Of a stretch of DNA of 64,000 nucleotides, positions 23,222 through 32,019 are shown piece by piece. The stretch comes from Paenibacillus silvestris (GTDB lineage Bacteria > Bacillota > Bacilli > Paenibacillales > NBRC-103111), in the NCBI RefSeq assembly GCF_009882985.1, contig NZ_WTUZ01000040.1, positions 496,001-560,000 on the forward strand. Reading direction: 5' to 3'. The position numbers were made by a program, and so were the translations under genes. Each line of letters opens with the position of its first letter. Positions within the stretch are counted from its first letter, which is position 1. Below the pieces are notes generated by a model that ran no database searches, was not told where the DNA came from, and worked only from the letters and a program-made list of their open reading frames with translations.

Positions 23222-24154
23222 TTACAGATTGTTGAAAATGTCCGTAAGAACTGGAACGATTTGAGATTTACGGGAAACTACGCCTTTAAGAATTGCTTTG
23301 TTATCTGCAAGTGTTACCTTGTACGCTTTTTCAACCGCTTCAGCTTTGCGTCCAAGTGCAAGGCCCACGGAATCATTGTTGAGAATATCTGTAACAACGA
23401 ACAGGAACAAATCAAGGTTTTTCTCGCCAATGATTGTGTTAAGTGCAGCTTCGATTTCGGCTTGCTGCGCAAGCACATCATTCACATCCACTGCGTTAAC
23501 TTGTGCGATTTCAACTTTGTAGCTGCCCATTTGGAACTCTTTTGCGTCCAGGGAGATCAATTGTGCAACGGTTTTGTCGCTTAGATCCGCACCGGCTTTC
23601 AGCATGTTAAGACCATATACTTCAGCATCTACGCCAGCAATAGCTGCAAGCTCACGAGCTGCGGCAACGTCTTGCTCTGTGCAGGTTGGGGATTTGAACA
23701 ACAAGGAATCTGAAATGATAGCAGAAAGCATCAAACCTGCGATGTCCTTATCGATGGAAACGCCGTTTTCTTTGTACAGTTTATTCAAAATTGTTGCTGT
23801 GCAGCCTACTGGCTCTGCACGATAGTATAGCGGGTGGCTAGTTTCAAAATTGGCAATACGATGATGGTCGATAACTTCCACTACACGCACTTGATCAATA
23901 TCCGTAGCGCTTTGCTGACGCTCAACATGGTCAACCAAGATCACATTCGCCGCTTCATTCGCAACCGTTTCAACTTGACGTGGTGCAGCGACTTTAAATG
24001 TATCTAAAGCAAACTGTGTTTCGCCATTCACGCTTCCTAGACGAACGGCTTCAACCTCTTGGCCAAGCTTCGTTTTCAGTGCTGCATAAGCAATTGCTGA
24101 AGTGATTGAATCAGTGTCCGGATTTTTATGTCCGAAAATAAGTGTTTTTGACAT
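23222..24154 (-). CDS. ppaC: Manganese-dependent inorganic pyrophosphatase
   Basis: 310 aa family II pyrophosphatase that splits pyrophosphate made in biosynthesis. The DHH-type N-terminal domain shows IFGHKNPDTDSITSAIAYA, VILVDHVERQQ and VVEVIDHHRIANFE, supplying the His and Asp metal ligands. The C-terminal DHHA2 domain ends with VVSRKSQIVPVLTDIFNN, which carries the SRKxQ substrate-binding motif. No CBS insert is present, so it is the unregulated short form. AAGGAG stands 7 bases from the second of two adjacent ATG codons. Single gene. Confidence 0.97.
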   Translation of the reverse strand: MSKTLIFGHKNPDTDSITSAIAYAALKTKLGQEVEAVRLGSVNGETQFALDTFKVAAPRQVETVANEAANVILVDHVERQQSATDIDQVRVVEVIDHHRIANFETSHPLYYRAEPVGCTATILNKLYKENGVSIDKDIAGLMLSAIISDSLLFKSPTCTEQDVAAARELAAIAGVDAEVYGLNMLKAGADLSDKTVAQLISLDAKEFQMGSYKVEIAQVNAVDVNDVLAQQAEIEAALNTIIGEKNLDLFLFVVTDILNNDSVGLALGRKAEAVEKAYKVTLADNKAILKGVVSRKSQIVPVLTDIFNNL

Positions 24155-24278
24155 CATAAGGCTCCTTATTAGTAAAAGTGTAGTAAGAGTTTTCAATCTC
24201 TACCTACGATTATACTAAAAAATCTCAGTAAATCCATTACTAAACCAAAGCTTAATAATGAAAGGTGAAATTAACGGA

Positions 24279-24653
24279 TTATACAGGCTTTCGTTTGTTA
24301 TAGCCGCGATCATCATATGGCTGCAGCTGCTCTAACCATTTGTCTTCCAACTTCTTTAAGGCGTCAGCCTCGTCGAAGTACCCTGTTTCCTTTATTTCAA
24401 GCACTTCCAATACCTCTATTTCAAAAACGCTGCTCCCAAACTCGTTTAAATCCAATTGTAAAGCACTATTCATGTGTTTGCCCATATCAAGCTGCATTCG
24501 CTTGCCGTTCAAGGAACGCAAATTTTTCGTACTCGAGATCAATCGCTTATCATTCACCGTATTGCGGATTTGAAACACGCCGGATTCCTTTTTGGTCTCT
24601 TTATACATTTGCTGCAGTTCTTGTCTCCGCTCATTTGATTCTCTTTTTGTCAT
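24279..24653 (-). CDS. GIY-YIG fold protein
   Basis: 124 aa. The core GVFQIRNTVNDKRLISSTKN, followed by LDMGKHMNSALQLDLNEFGS and a C-terminal ALKKLEDKWLEQLQPYDDRG, matches a small GIY-YIG subfamily of Firmicutes in which the first motif is changed from GIY to GVF. The usual catalytic Arg and Glu positions may be kept (RLISSTKNL, EDKW), so nuclease activity is possible but not certain. The first 25 residues are charged and helical. It follows the DUF2087 regulator gene by about 10 bases, so the two are one operon. Confidence 0.75.
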   Translation of the reverse strand: MTKRESNERRQELQQMYKETKKESGVFQIRNTVNDKRLISSTKNLRSLNGKRMQLDMGKHMNSALQLDLNEFGSSVFEIEVLEVLEIKETGYFDEADALKKLEDKWLEQLQPYDDRGYNKRKPV

Positions 24654-24663
24654 ATTCTCATCT

Positions 24664-25419
24664 TCATCCTTTCAACCAATATTGGCTGCCATCTGGTTCG
24701 CGGTCCAGGAAGCCATATTCAATAAGATACCTGCGGACTTTCACATAATCGTGAAACACCGGCTTTAACAACTCATTAACTTCTTTTTCTCCATAAAAGC
24801 GATCCTGTTCGAATCGTTTGGCGATCTCACGCAGAACAACAAACTTGTGTTTCTCTTGTTGCGAGAAGGAGGTAAGTTTGCCCGAAATGCCTTCTGGGAA
24901 ATATTTTTTTATAATCTGCTCATACTCATCTTGTGTGACATTGTATCGTTCATCCACCATCGTAGCTGTCTTATGAATGTCTACAAAGGTTGGCGCATGC
25001 TGATCTTTTTCTTTCAATAGCTCCATCATCGTAAGAAAAACTTTTGCCTGCCGTTCTTTCTCCTTGAGTCCAAAGCGATGATTCCGAATGGTTGAGGCGC
25101 TGCCAATCCCGAGTTCCTGCTGAACCTCACGATCGTTCTTGCCTTCATAGAAAAGCTTCAGCAAACTATTCTGATGCTCAGTTAAGCCGGTGAGTTTCTT
25201 GTCCATTCCAATTAAATAATGGAAAACCGAAATATGCGCATGTTGGATATGCCATTTCATATAACGCTCTGCTTCATAGAGAACTCCACTTTCCGGATAG
25301 ATAATCCCCGCTTCCGTCCGCTTGCCGCAAAGCAGACAGGTGTAGTATTCATTCTCCGTCACATAACCACGTTTCCACTCGTCGACTGAAGCCTGCCAAA
25401 ACTTATCAGACACTTCCAC
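24664..25419 (-). CDS. DUF2087-domain transcriptional regulator
   Basis: 251 aa. Residues about 25-50 have paired cysteines (YTCLLCGKR) that could bind metal. A LuxR-like helix-turn-helix is visible at about 90-130 (LTEHQNSLLKLFYEGKNDRE, then GIGSASTIRNHRFGLKEKER). The C-terminal 90 residues (EGISGKLTSFSQQEKHKFVV ... VFHDYVKVRRYLIEYGFLDR) are the DUF2087 domain found in Bacillales regulators. The start GTG at 25419 has GAGG about 10 bases upstream; another GTG at 25428 is too near. It is first in an operon with a GIY-YIG protein and likely autoregulated through an inverted repeat at its promoter. Confidence 0.8.
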   Translation of the reverse strand: MEVSDKFWQASVDEWKRGYVTENEYYTCLLCGKRTEAGIIYPESGVLYEAERYMKWHIQHAHISVFHYLIGMDKKLTGLTEHQNSLLKLFYEGKNDREVQQELGIGSASTIRNHRFGLKEKERQAKVFLTMMELLKEKDQHAPTFVDIHKTATMVDERYNVTQDEYEQIIKKYFPEGISGKLTSFSQQEKHKFVVLREIAKRFEQDRFYGEKEVNELLKPVFHDYVKVRRYLIEYGFLDREPDGSQYWLKG

Positions 25420-25451
25420 AACAAACACTTCCTCGAATTGTTTAGTAATTC

Positions 25452-25487
25452 ATAAACATTATATTATTTTGTTTATAAAAATGTCAA
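25452..25487 (-). promoter_or_regulatory. Promoter with inverted-repeat operator for the DUF2087 operon
   Basis: On the minus strand TTGACA (25482-25487), 18-base spacer and TATAAT (25458-25463). ATAAACA (25452-25458) and TGTTTAT (25470-25476) form an inverted repeat that covers the -10 box and spacer, a likely repressor site. Confidence 0.7.
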
Positions 25488-25495
25488 CGTAACGT

Positions 25496-25522
25496 AAAAA
25501 AAGGGCAACCCTCGGTTACCCC
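25496..25522 (-). terminator. Terminator after the DUF6157 gene
   Basis: GGGGTAACC GAG GGTTGCCC hairpin followed by seven T residues on the minus strand. Confidence 0.88.
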
Positions 25523-25537
25523 ATAAACCTATTAATC

Positions 25538-25987
25538 TCACCCGCGTGAACTGCGCATTGCAAATAAAAGCGTCGGCCCGTCTGGCTGGTGTGTCCCTGC
25601 TTCAACAAACTGCCGGTACGCCTCCGATTCCATCGGGTAGATCGCTATTCTACCTTCTTCATCGTAGTGAACACCCCAACCGTGCTTCTTCGGGAGCATA
25701 GACGCTCGTAGACAGGGGTGATTCTTAGCAAACAATTCCTCACGAATTTCTGCACCGTGCAGCTTGCTGTCTCTTTCTGGAATCTGTTTGTGCTGTAGAT
25801 GTACGGCATAAATGAGCTCGCCTTGCGTGAATTTGTACGGGTTTTCTGACAAAAGTTCATATTGAATTCGGTGAGCTGTTTTGCTCTCTTTTTTCAGCGG
25901 CGGAACGACTCCCATTTCAACAGGACAATCTGCCGCAACTTGAATGAACGTATTCGTATAACTCATGTGCTCATCATTATAAGGCAT
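25538..25987 (-). CDS. DUF6157 family protein
   Basis: 149 aa soluble protein. The sequence MSYTNTFIQVAADCPVEMGV, TAHRIQYELLSENPYKFTQG, HPCLRASMLPKKHGWGVHYD and MESEAYRQFVEAG fits the conserved family now called DUF6157. Function unknown. The ATG at 25987, with GGAGAGAG 7 bases upstream, adds seven residues before the more conserved MSYTNTF start. Single gene with its own terminator. Confidence 0.75.
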   Translation of the reverse strand: MPYNDEHMSYTNTFIQVAADCPVEMGVVPPLKKESKTAHRIQYELLSENPYKFTQGELIYAVHLQHKQIPERDSKLHGAEIREELFAKNHPCLRASMLPKKHGWGVHYDEEGRIAIYPMESEAYRQFVEAGTHQPDGPTLLFAMRSSRG

Positions 25988-26021
25988 TGGTTAACTCTCT
26001 CCTTTACGCCTATTTTTTCCA

Positions 26022-26867
26022 TTATACACCCATTTTCAACCGAGCTTCCACATAGGCGGCGACGCCATCCTGATCATTGTTAGACACAACTTCATCTGCC
26101 ATGCTCAAAATCTCAGAATGCGCATTCTCCACAGCAATTTTGCGACCAGCAGCGAGAAACATACCGACATCATTCAGGTTATCGCCAAATACCGTGATAT
26201 TGCCGGGTGCACAACCAACGTGTTTTGCCCATAATAAGAGCCCTTCCTGCTTGTTCGCTTGCGGGTGGCTGAATTCCAGAAAATAATGATTCTCAATATA
26301 ATTGTCTTTCATCATATGAACATGAACCTCAGAACCAAATACTCTAGTAACGGCCTGTTTAAGCGGCTCCAGCTCCTCCAGCAAACCAATATAGGTGATA
26401 ATCAGCGTTCGTAAATGAGGCGGGCAGCTTAGCTCTTTCATTTCGCTGAATCTAGGATCATTCGGCCGACTTGCAGCAAATTGCAGATCCCCTGTTCTAA
26501 AAAGCTTTTCATGCAGGACCTTTTCCTGATCCTCATCGTCTAATGCGAATAAGAGAGGAACTAGCCCGCTTGCTTTGCCGATAGCAAAAATCGCTTCCGT
26601 TCGTTCCCGATCAAGAAAGTAACCGTCTAACACACGTTTGTGTGTTGGGTCAAATAACAAGGCCCCATTGTAAAGTACCAGCGGATATCGCCAAGGAATT
26701 TGGGAAACAACTACCGTTGAACTTTGATAACTCCTTGCAGTTGCGTAGCTGATCACCGTTCCTGCTTCTAAAGCATCCGTGATTACACGGACACTGTAAC
26801 CCGATAAGGTGGCATTTGAGCGAAGCAAAGTTCCATCTAAATCCGTCAAATAATAACCGCTGTTCAT
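26022..26867 (-). CDS. HAD superfamily Cof-type phosphatase
   Basis: 281 aa. HAD motif I YYLTDLDGTLLRSN is at residues 4-17, motif II TVISYATARSY near 45, and motif IV TVFGDNLNDVGMFLAAGRKI near 220, with a C2-type cap between, as in Cof/YwpJ sugar-phosphate phosphatases. The motif III Lys is probably in NKQEGLLLWAK. It dephosphorylates small phosphorylated metabolites; the true substrate is not evident. AGGAGG lies 7 bases before the ATG at 26867. It is divergent from the hydrolase at 26946. Confidence 0.9.
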   Translation of the reverse strand: MNSGYYLTDLDGTLLRSNATLSGYSVRVITDALEAGTVISYATARSYQSSTVVVSQIPWRYPLVLYNGALLFDPTHKRVLDGYFLDRERTEAIFAIGKASGLVPLLFALDDEDQEKVLHEKLFRTGDLQFAASRPNDPRFSEMKELSCPPHLRTLIITYIGLLEELEPLKQAVTRVFGSEVHVHMMKDNYIENHYFLEFSHPQANKQEGLLLWAKHVGCAPGNITVFGDNLNDVGMFLAAGRKIAVENAHSEILSMADEVVSNNDQDGVAAYVEARLKMGV

Positions 26868-26945
26868 CAAACAACCTCCTCGGATGGATTCACTTGACAC
26901 TTCCCCCTCTGAATTGATAACCTACTTGGCGAGAGGTGATGAATC

Positions 26946-27704
26946 GTGAAAGCTTTCAAACGCCATTGGTGGAAAGGAGCACTAGCCCTTCTTATCATTC
27001 TAATGGGATTAATCTATTGGTACTTAAGACCCTATCAGCCTAGTCAAGCTGCCTTGTCTGCCATGCAGTCTACTGATGAGATCATGGTTAGTGATGAGGA
27101 CCAGGTGATTCGTTTTGAACCCAAAACACCCGTACAGCCCAGCATCATTTATTATCCTGGCGGTCTCGTGAAGCCAGAGAGCTATGCGACTTATGCTCAA
27201 GCATTTGCGCAAGCAGGTCATCGTGTTTATATTGTGAAAATGCCTCTGAATCTGGCCATTTTCGGTGCAGACCGCGCTCAGCCGATTATTGCCGCGAAGC
27301 ATCCGGATGAGACTTTTCTGCTTGGCGGTCATTCCCTTGGTGGCGTGATGGCAGCTCGTTATGCTGCTGCGCATGCTAGTGAGCTGGAAGGCGTATTTTT
27401 CTTTGCTTCCTATCCTGATCCAAAGGGAAGTTTAATTTCGTCTAATTTGCCTGTGTTCTCCGTCGTAGGCTCCAATGATGGGGCCGTCAATATGGCTGCA
27501 CTCACTAAAGCCAAGAATGATTTACCGAATACGGCTGAATATCATACGATCCGCGGCGGAAATCATTCGCAGTTTGGCAGTTATGGCTTTCAAAAAGGGG
27601 ATCACCCTGCAGACATATCTGCGGACCAGCAATTGGATGAGACCATCAAGCTGCTGCTGGATTGGGAGAAAACAGCCGTTCATCCTGCCAAACGCGCCCA
27701 ATAA
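26946..27704 (+). CDS. Membrane-anchored alpha/beta hydrolase
   Basis: 252 aa. One N-terminal membrane helix (GALALLIILMGLIYWYL, about 10-26) precedes a hydrolase domain with IIYYPGGLVKPESYATYAQA, the nucleophile elbow GGHSLGGVMAARYA (Ser near residue 125), an Asp in VVGSNDGAV and the catalytic His in RGGNHSQFGSYG. This arrangement is that of the alpha/beta hydrolase family (PF12695-like) often annotated as carboxymethylenebutenolidase-like. It is probably anchored with the enzyme outside the cell. A GTG start with AGAGGTGA upstream. Terminator shared with the CstR gene. Confidence 0.85.
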   Translation: MKAFKRHWWKGALALLIILMGLIYWYLRPYQPSQAALSAMQSTDEIMVSDEDQVIRFEPKTPVQPSIIYYPGGLVKPESYATYAQAFAQAGHRVYIVKMPLNLAIFGADRAQPIIAAKHPDETFLLGGHSLGGVMAARYAAAHASELEGVFFFASYPDPKGSLISSNLPVFSVVGSNDGAVNMAALTKAKNDLPNTAEYHTIRGGNHSQFGSYGFQKGDHPADISADQQLDETIKLLLDWEKTAVHPAKRAQ

Positions 27705-27722
27705 TATGAATGTACCGTATGC

Positions 27723-27775
27723 AAAAGGGGTTGTCCATCAGGTTTTCATAACCTGATGTGACACCCCCTTTTTTA
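27723..27775. terminator. Bidirectional terminator between hydrolase and CstR-type gene
   Basis: AAAAGGGGT ... CATCAGGTT/AACCTGATG ... ACCCCCTTTTTT between convergent genes. Confidence 0.9.
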
Positions 27776-28033
27776 TCTGCTTTTTACGAGAAGCTCCACA
27801 GCTTCTTGAATCACTTTGTCCGGTGAATTTCCTTTGGCAAGTTCCTCTTGGATGCAATGCTGAAGATTGGATCCGATCACAACACCGATTGTTCGGTCTA
27901 CCGCAGTTCGAACCGCTGATAGCTGAGTCACAACCTCCCGGCAATCTTCTCCCGCTTCCATCATCCCGAGAATCCCGCGGATTTGGCCTTCCATCCGCTT
28001 TAATCTATTTTTCAAAGCTTTATCATACTCCAT
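27773..28033 (-). CDS. cstR: CstR-type (CsoR family) persulfide-sensing repressor
   Basis: 86 aa helical regulator of the DUF156/CsoR family: LKNRLKRMEGQIRGILGMME, EDCREVVTQLSAVRTAVDR and GSNLQHCIQEELAKG. Cysteines are at residues 31 and 60, and position 56 is Asn. Copper-sensing CsoR has His there, whereas CstR of Staphylococcus uses Cys31 and Cys60 to sense persulfides, so the CstR assignment is better. It follows a sulfur-transfer fusion gene by 14 bases, and two operator-like palindromes (30504-30541) precede that operon, consistent with autoregulation. Gene symbol given by function and context. Confidence 0.82.
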   Translation of the reverse strand: MEYDKALKNRLKRMEGQIRGILGMMEAGEDCREVVTQLSAVRTAVDRTIGVVIGSNLQHCIQEELAKGNSPDKVIQEAVELLVKSR

Positions 28034-28047
28034 CCTTCACTCTCTCC

Positions 28048-30483
28048 TTAAATAAAGAGATTTAGTCCGGCATCCTCCGCATCGCCCAGATAACTGGCAA
28101 CTCCAGCGTAGTCAATGCCATCCATTAGCTCTTCGCGTTTAATTCCCATTATATCCATACTCATCGTACATGCAATTAATTTTACTCCGGCTTGAATAGC
28201 TCCTTGCATGAGGGATTCCAGCGACTCTACATTTTTTCGCTTCATGACGTGACGAATCATCTTGGCGCCTATCCCGCCCATATTCATTTTGGACATTGGC
28301 AGTTTACGCGACCCTTTCGGCATCATCATACTGAACATCGTCTCTAACCCGTCCTTCCGGACAGGAGGCGCATCATCCTTACGCAAGACATTAAGCCCCC
28401 AGAAGGTGAAAAACATCGTTACTTTCTTGCCCATCGCTGCGGCTCCCGATGCAATAATAAAAGCAGCAATCGTTTTATCCAAATCACCGCTGAAGACAAC
28501 CATGGTTGTCCCATTGGCACTTACCTCTGCAGCCTTTGATAAATGATCCTCATTCTCAGATTGACCTTTGCTGACGACAGCTTTTACAATTCCCGTTGAA
28601 GTATCCAAAGATTGCAGCGTATTCCCGGTTTTCTCGGACCACTTCTGGATATCCGCTGCAAATCCGAAATCTGTCGCATGAACCTCAATTTGCTCTCCAT
28701 CCTTCAAGCCCTTCATGGTTTCATACACTCTCATGATCGGACCCGGGCATTGCAAGCCACAAGCATCAATGAGAATTGGCGCCTGACTCGTTGTAGTTAC
28801 TTTTGACGGTTGAATTGGAGGCAGAGATGCTTCCTTCATCGAACTATAAGTTTTATAACCGCCATCTACATTTCTAACTTGGTAGCCATACTGCTTCAGA
28901 ATACGAGCTGCCAAATATCCACGTAAACCGACCTGACAGGAGACAGCGACTTCGGAGCCAGCTGGAATATCGTGCAAATGCTCACGAATATCATTCAGAG
29001 GTATACAAATGGAACCAGGAATATAACCGAGCTCCCGTTCAATCTCATCTCGCACATCGATGAGGAGTCCGCCTTGCTCCACGTAACGATCCACCTCGTT
29101 CCATTGCATCGTTTCAACCAAGCCATCCAGCATATTCGCTGCTACATATCCAGCCATGTTGACGGGATCTTTGGCCGATGAGTAAGGCGGTGCGTACGAC
29201 AGTTCAATATCAGCCAGTTCATCCGCTCTCAAACCACCTCTCATAGCTGTTGCAATCACATCGATACGTTTATCCACGCCACTCGCTCCAACGGCTTGAG
29301 CACCAAGTATGCGCCCGCTATCTTTGTCAAACAGAAGTTTCATCGACATCGAAGCCGCGCCTGGATAATAACCGGCATGCGAATTCGGATGAATATGAAT
29401 GACTTCGTAAGGTACACCTAAACGGCGAAGCGTCTTCTCGTTGTTTCCGGTAACGGCAGCTGTCAGATCAAATACCTTTACGATTGCGGTACCGAAGGCA
29501 CCTTGATAAGAAGCTTGAAGGCCGTTAATGTGATCCGCAACTAGGCGACCTTGTCGGTTAGCACCCCAAGCCAGAGGAACGACCGTCTCAAAGCCTTGAA
29601 CTCTATCTTTCACCTCTGCCGCATCCCCGATCGCATAAATAGATGGATCATTCGTCTGCATATGTGCGTTGACTTGAATCGCGCCTTTGACACCTAGCGT
29701 GAGACCTGCCTCCGCAGCCAATTGACTTTCAGGTCTCACCCCGACAGATAAGATCATCATATCCGTGGTTAAAACTTTACCTGACTGAAGTTTCAACGTT
29801 CTTCCTTTATCCATTAATTCCTGTACATTATCATTGAAAATCAGCTTAACCCCTTGTAACAGCAAATGACGTTCAATGAGCTTAGCCATCTCGATATCCA
29901 GAGGGCCAAGCACCTGGGGGTTGCGTTCAATAACGGTCACTTCCAGACCGCGGTGACGGAGATTCTCCGCCATCTCAATGCCGATGAATCCTCCGCCAAG
30001 GATTGTGGCATGCTTTGGATTGCTTGAGTCTACATAGGTTTTGATTCGGTCCGTATCCGGGATATTGCGCAGTGTAAACACATGATTAGCCTCTGCCAAA
30101 CCTGGAATATCAGGTACGATTGGTTTTGCTCCAGGTGACATAATCAAAATATCATAAGGCTGCTCTTGAACGGCCCCTGTCCCTACATGCCGGGTAGTCA
30201 CTCTTTTGACATGCCGGTCAATCGCTGTCACCTCGGTTTGGGTCCTGACGTCAATGCGAAAGCGGTTTTTCATAGCCTGAGGTGATTGAATGAGTAGCTT
30301 ATCGCGGCTCGTAATCGTTTCACCGATATAATATGGCAAGCCGCAACTTGCAAATGAAATATGCTCTCCCCGTTCGTACATAATGATCTCATCGTTTTCA
30401 TTTAACCTGCGTAAACGTGCGGCTGCAGATGCTCCTCCTGCTACACCGCCGATAATGACAATCGTTCTACTCATGAAGTTCAC
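28048..30483 (-). CDS. Four-domain CoA-disulfide reductase/rhodanese/TusA/DsrE persulfide enzyme
   Basis: 811 aa. Residues about 1-450 form an FAD/NAD(P)-disulfide reductase: TIVIIGGVAGGASAAARLRR, the active Cys in FASCGLPYYIGE and YAIGDAAEVKD. A rhodanese domain (about 460-555) carries the persulfide Cys in VSCQVGLRGYLAARIL. A TusA/SirA domain (about 570-640) has IDACGLQCPGPIMRVYETMK. The last part (about 660-811) is DsrE/F-like with TMVVFSGDLDKTIAAFIIAS. The protein likely handles CoA persulfides or sulfane sulfur during sulfide stress. Start ATG at 30483 with AGGAG nearby; CstR-like gene directly follows, operators precede. Confidence 0.88.
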   Translation of the reverse strand: MNFMSRTIVIIGGVAGGASAAARLRRLNENDEIIMYERGEHISFASCGLPYYIGETITSRDKLLIQSPQAMKNRFRIDVRTQTEVTAIDRHVKRVTTRHVGTGAVQEQPYDILIMSPGAKPIVPDIPGLAEANHVFTLRNIPDTDRIKTYVDSSNPKHATILGGGFIGIEMAENLRHRGLEVTVIERNPQVLGPLDIEMAKLIERHLLLQGVKLIFNDNVQELMDKGRTLKLQSGKVLTTDMMILSVGVRPESQLAAEAGLTLGVKGAIQVNAHMQTNDPSIYAIGDAAEVKDRVQGFETVVPLAWGANRQGRLVADHINGLQASYQGAFGTAIVKVFDLTAAVTGNNEKTLRRLGVPYEVIHIHPNSHAGYYPGAASMSMKLLFDKDSGRILGAQAVGASGVDKRIDVIATAMRGGLRADELADIELSYAPPYSSAKDPVNMAGYVAANMLDGLVETMQWNEVDRYVEQGGLLIDVRDEIERELGYIPGSICIPLNDIREHLHDIPAGSEVAVSCQVGLRGYLAARILKQYGYQVRNVDGGYKTYSSMKEASLPPIQPSKVTTTSQAPILIDACGLQCPGPIMRVYETMKGLKDGEQIEVHATDFGFAADIQKWSEKTGNTLQSLDTSTGIVKAVVSKGQSENEDHLSKAAEVSANGTTMVVFSGDLDKTIAAFIIASGAAAMGKKVTMFFTFWGLNVLRKDDAPPVRKDGLETMFSMMMPKGSRKLPMSKMNMGGIGAKMIRHVMKRKNVESLESLMQGAIQAGVKLIACTMSMDIMGIKREELMDGIDYAGVASYLGDAEDAGLNLFI

Positions 30484-30503
30484 TCCTGTTGATTCCTATT
30501 TTG

Positions 30504-30541
30504 TATACCCCTATGGGTATAAATAATACCCCATGGGGTAT
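30504..30541 (-). promoter_or_regulatory. Two CsoR/CstR-type operators upstream of the persulfide operon
   Basis: Palindromes TATACCCCTATGGGTATA (30504-30521) and ATACCCCATGGGGTAT (30526-30541) share the core ATACCC-N4-GGGTAT, the form of CstR/CsoR operators. Centres are 21 bases apart, two helical turns. They lie 21 to 58 bases before the ATG and cover likely -10 hexamers. Confidence 0.85.
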
Positions 30542-30661
30542 ATAAATGTCCAGATCTATTTACGGCCTGCTCACCATACGTTAGGTGTTAGGCTTGTCTT
30601 AGGAATTACTGCCAAAATGTATTATACTTTGATCAAATACGAAAACAGGAGACAAGCCCTT

Positions 30662-31438
30662 ATGACCCCTCTCCCACCAACCAATTATGAAATCGCTCAA
30701 GTTTGTTTGTTAGCCGGAAAAATTATGCTTGAAAACGGCGGTGAAACTTATCGTGTCGAAGATACCATGACCCACGTAGCAGAAGGGTTTGGCATTTCTA
30801 ACTCGCATAGCTTCGTCACGCCTACCGGCATTATTTTCTCGATCGATGGGCCTGAACAGACAACAAGACTGATTCGTATTTCTGAACGATCAACGGATCT
30901 GCACAAAGTGACCGTCGTGAATGCCATCTCCAGACGCATCAGTAAAGGAGATTTAACCCCACAAGAAGCCTACCGCCTGCTTTCAGAGATTGATGCGGCC
31001 AATACCAGCTTTCCGACATGGGTTAAAATCCTTGCCGCTGCGGTAGCGAGCGGTTGTTTCTTAATCATGTTCAAAGGGATGTGGCATGATTTCCTGCCGG
31101 CTTTTGTGACAGGCGGGGCAGGCCTAACCTTTCTCGGTTATTTTAATCGCTTGGTTCGAATTAAGTTCTTTGCTGAATTCCTGGCCTCATTATTCATAGG
31201 TGCGTTGGCTTTTCTATTCGTGTACATAGGATTTGGCCATGATTTGGATACGATCATTATCGGTTCAGTGATGCCGCTTGTTCCAGGACTTCTCATTACG
31301 AACGCAGTGCGGGATTTAATGGCTGGACATTTTGTATCAGGCGTTTCCAAGGGGGCTGAGGCTTTTTTGACGGCTTTTGCTATCGGGGCTGGGATTGCCT
31401 TCGTCTTATCCTTTTATAACGGGGAGGGCATGGTATGA
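30662..31438 (+). CDS. Threonine/serine exporter, ThrE N-terminal family (DUF1212)
   Basis: 258 aa. The first half is cytoplasmic (YEIAQVCLLAGKIMLENGGE, SHSFVTPTGIIFSI, RISKGDLTPQEAYRLLSEID); membrane segments follow from about residue 118 (ILAAAVASGCFLIMFKGMW) through AFLTAFAIGAGIAFVL. This is the larger of two proteins that form a split ThrE amino acid exporter. ATG at 30662 with GGAG 10 bases upstream, preferred over the longer reading that would overlap the operator region. The last 4 bases overlap the next gene (ATGA), indicating translational coupling. Confidence 0.9.
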   Translation: MTPLPPTNYEIAQVCLLAGKIMLENGGETYRVEDTMTHVAEGFGISNSHSFVTPTGIIFSIDGPEQTTRLIRISERSTDLHKVTVVNAISRRISKGDLTPQEAYRLLSEIDAANTSFPTWVKILAAAVASGCFLIMFKGMWHDFLPAFVTGGAGLTFLGYFNRLVRIKFFAEFLASLFIGALAFLFVYIGFGHDLDTIIIGSVMPLVPGLLITNAVRDLMAGHFVSGVSKGAEAFLTAFAIGAGIAFVLSFYNGEGMV

Positions 31439-31866
31439 ATATGCTTGGGCAGCTCGTCACCAGCTTCATCTCAACAGCAGCTTTTGCCATTCTTTTCAAT
31501 GTGCCTAGAAGCACGATCATCCAATGTGGATTCATCGGAATGGTTGGTTGGATGATGTACGTTTCTTCACAATTGATTCCAATAGATCCAATTCTGGCTA
31601 CTCTGATTGCATCTTTCTTGGTAACTGTCATTAGCCAATTTTTCGCTAGAATTTACAAAACTCCAGTCATTGTATTCAGTGTCGCTGGCATTATTCCCTT
31701 AGTGCCAGGCGGTTTAGCTTATGACGCGATGAAAAATGCCGTCCTCAATCATTACGATGTTGCTGTGCAGCTGGCAGCCAAAGCCTTCATGCTCTCTGGC
31801 GCAATCGCCATTGGACTTGTCTTCTCCGAAGTGTTGAATCAGCTGTTCCGCCGCCGGGCCAAATAG
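31435..31866 (+). CDS. Threonine/serine exporter, small subunit (DUF3815)
   Basis: 143 aa. Four hydrophobic segments, with VTSFISTAAFAILFNVPRST, IQCGFIGMVGWMMYVSSQL and the re-entrant SVAGIIPLVPGGLAYDAMKN, match the second half of ThrE proteins, which is split off in Firmicutes. It overlaps the DUF1212 partner by four bases and both together should form one exporter of Thr/Ser or related dipeptides. A weak pair of hairpins (CCTATT...AATAGG) follows at about 31877-31915. Confidence 0.9.
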   Translation: MNMLGQLVTSFISTAAFAILFNVPRSTIIQCGFIGMVGWMMYVSSQLIPIDPILATLIASFLVTVISQFFARIYKTPVIVFSVAGIIPLVPGGLAYDAMKNAVLNHYDVAVQLAAKAFMLSGAIAIGLVFSEVLNQLFRRRAK

Positions 31867-32019
31867 CCCTTTCCTGACCTATTACAATAGGTCGCAGAAG
31901 TTTTATAGGTTTATCCTATTAATATAATCGGATTTATATCTTAGATTTTCCCTGCTTTTCCCTATAAAATAATGTTAAGGAAGCAAGTACCGCCAAACAA
32001 CGAGATGGAGATGATTCCC

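Noticed and set aside
27773..28033. Copper-sensing CsoR
   Set aside because: Residue 56 is Asn rather than the copper-binding His, and the neighbour is a sulfur-transfer enzyme instead of a copper ATPase.
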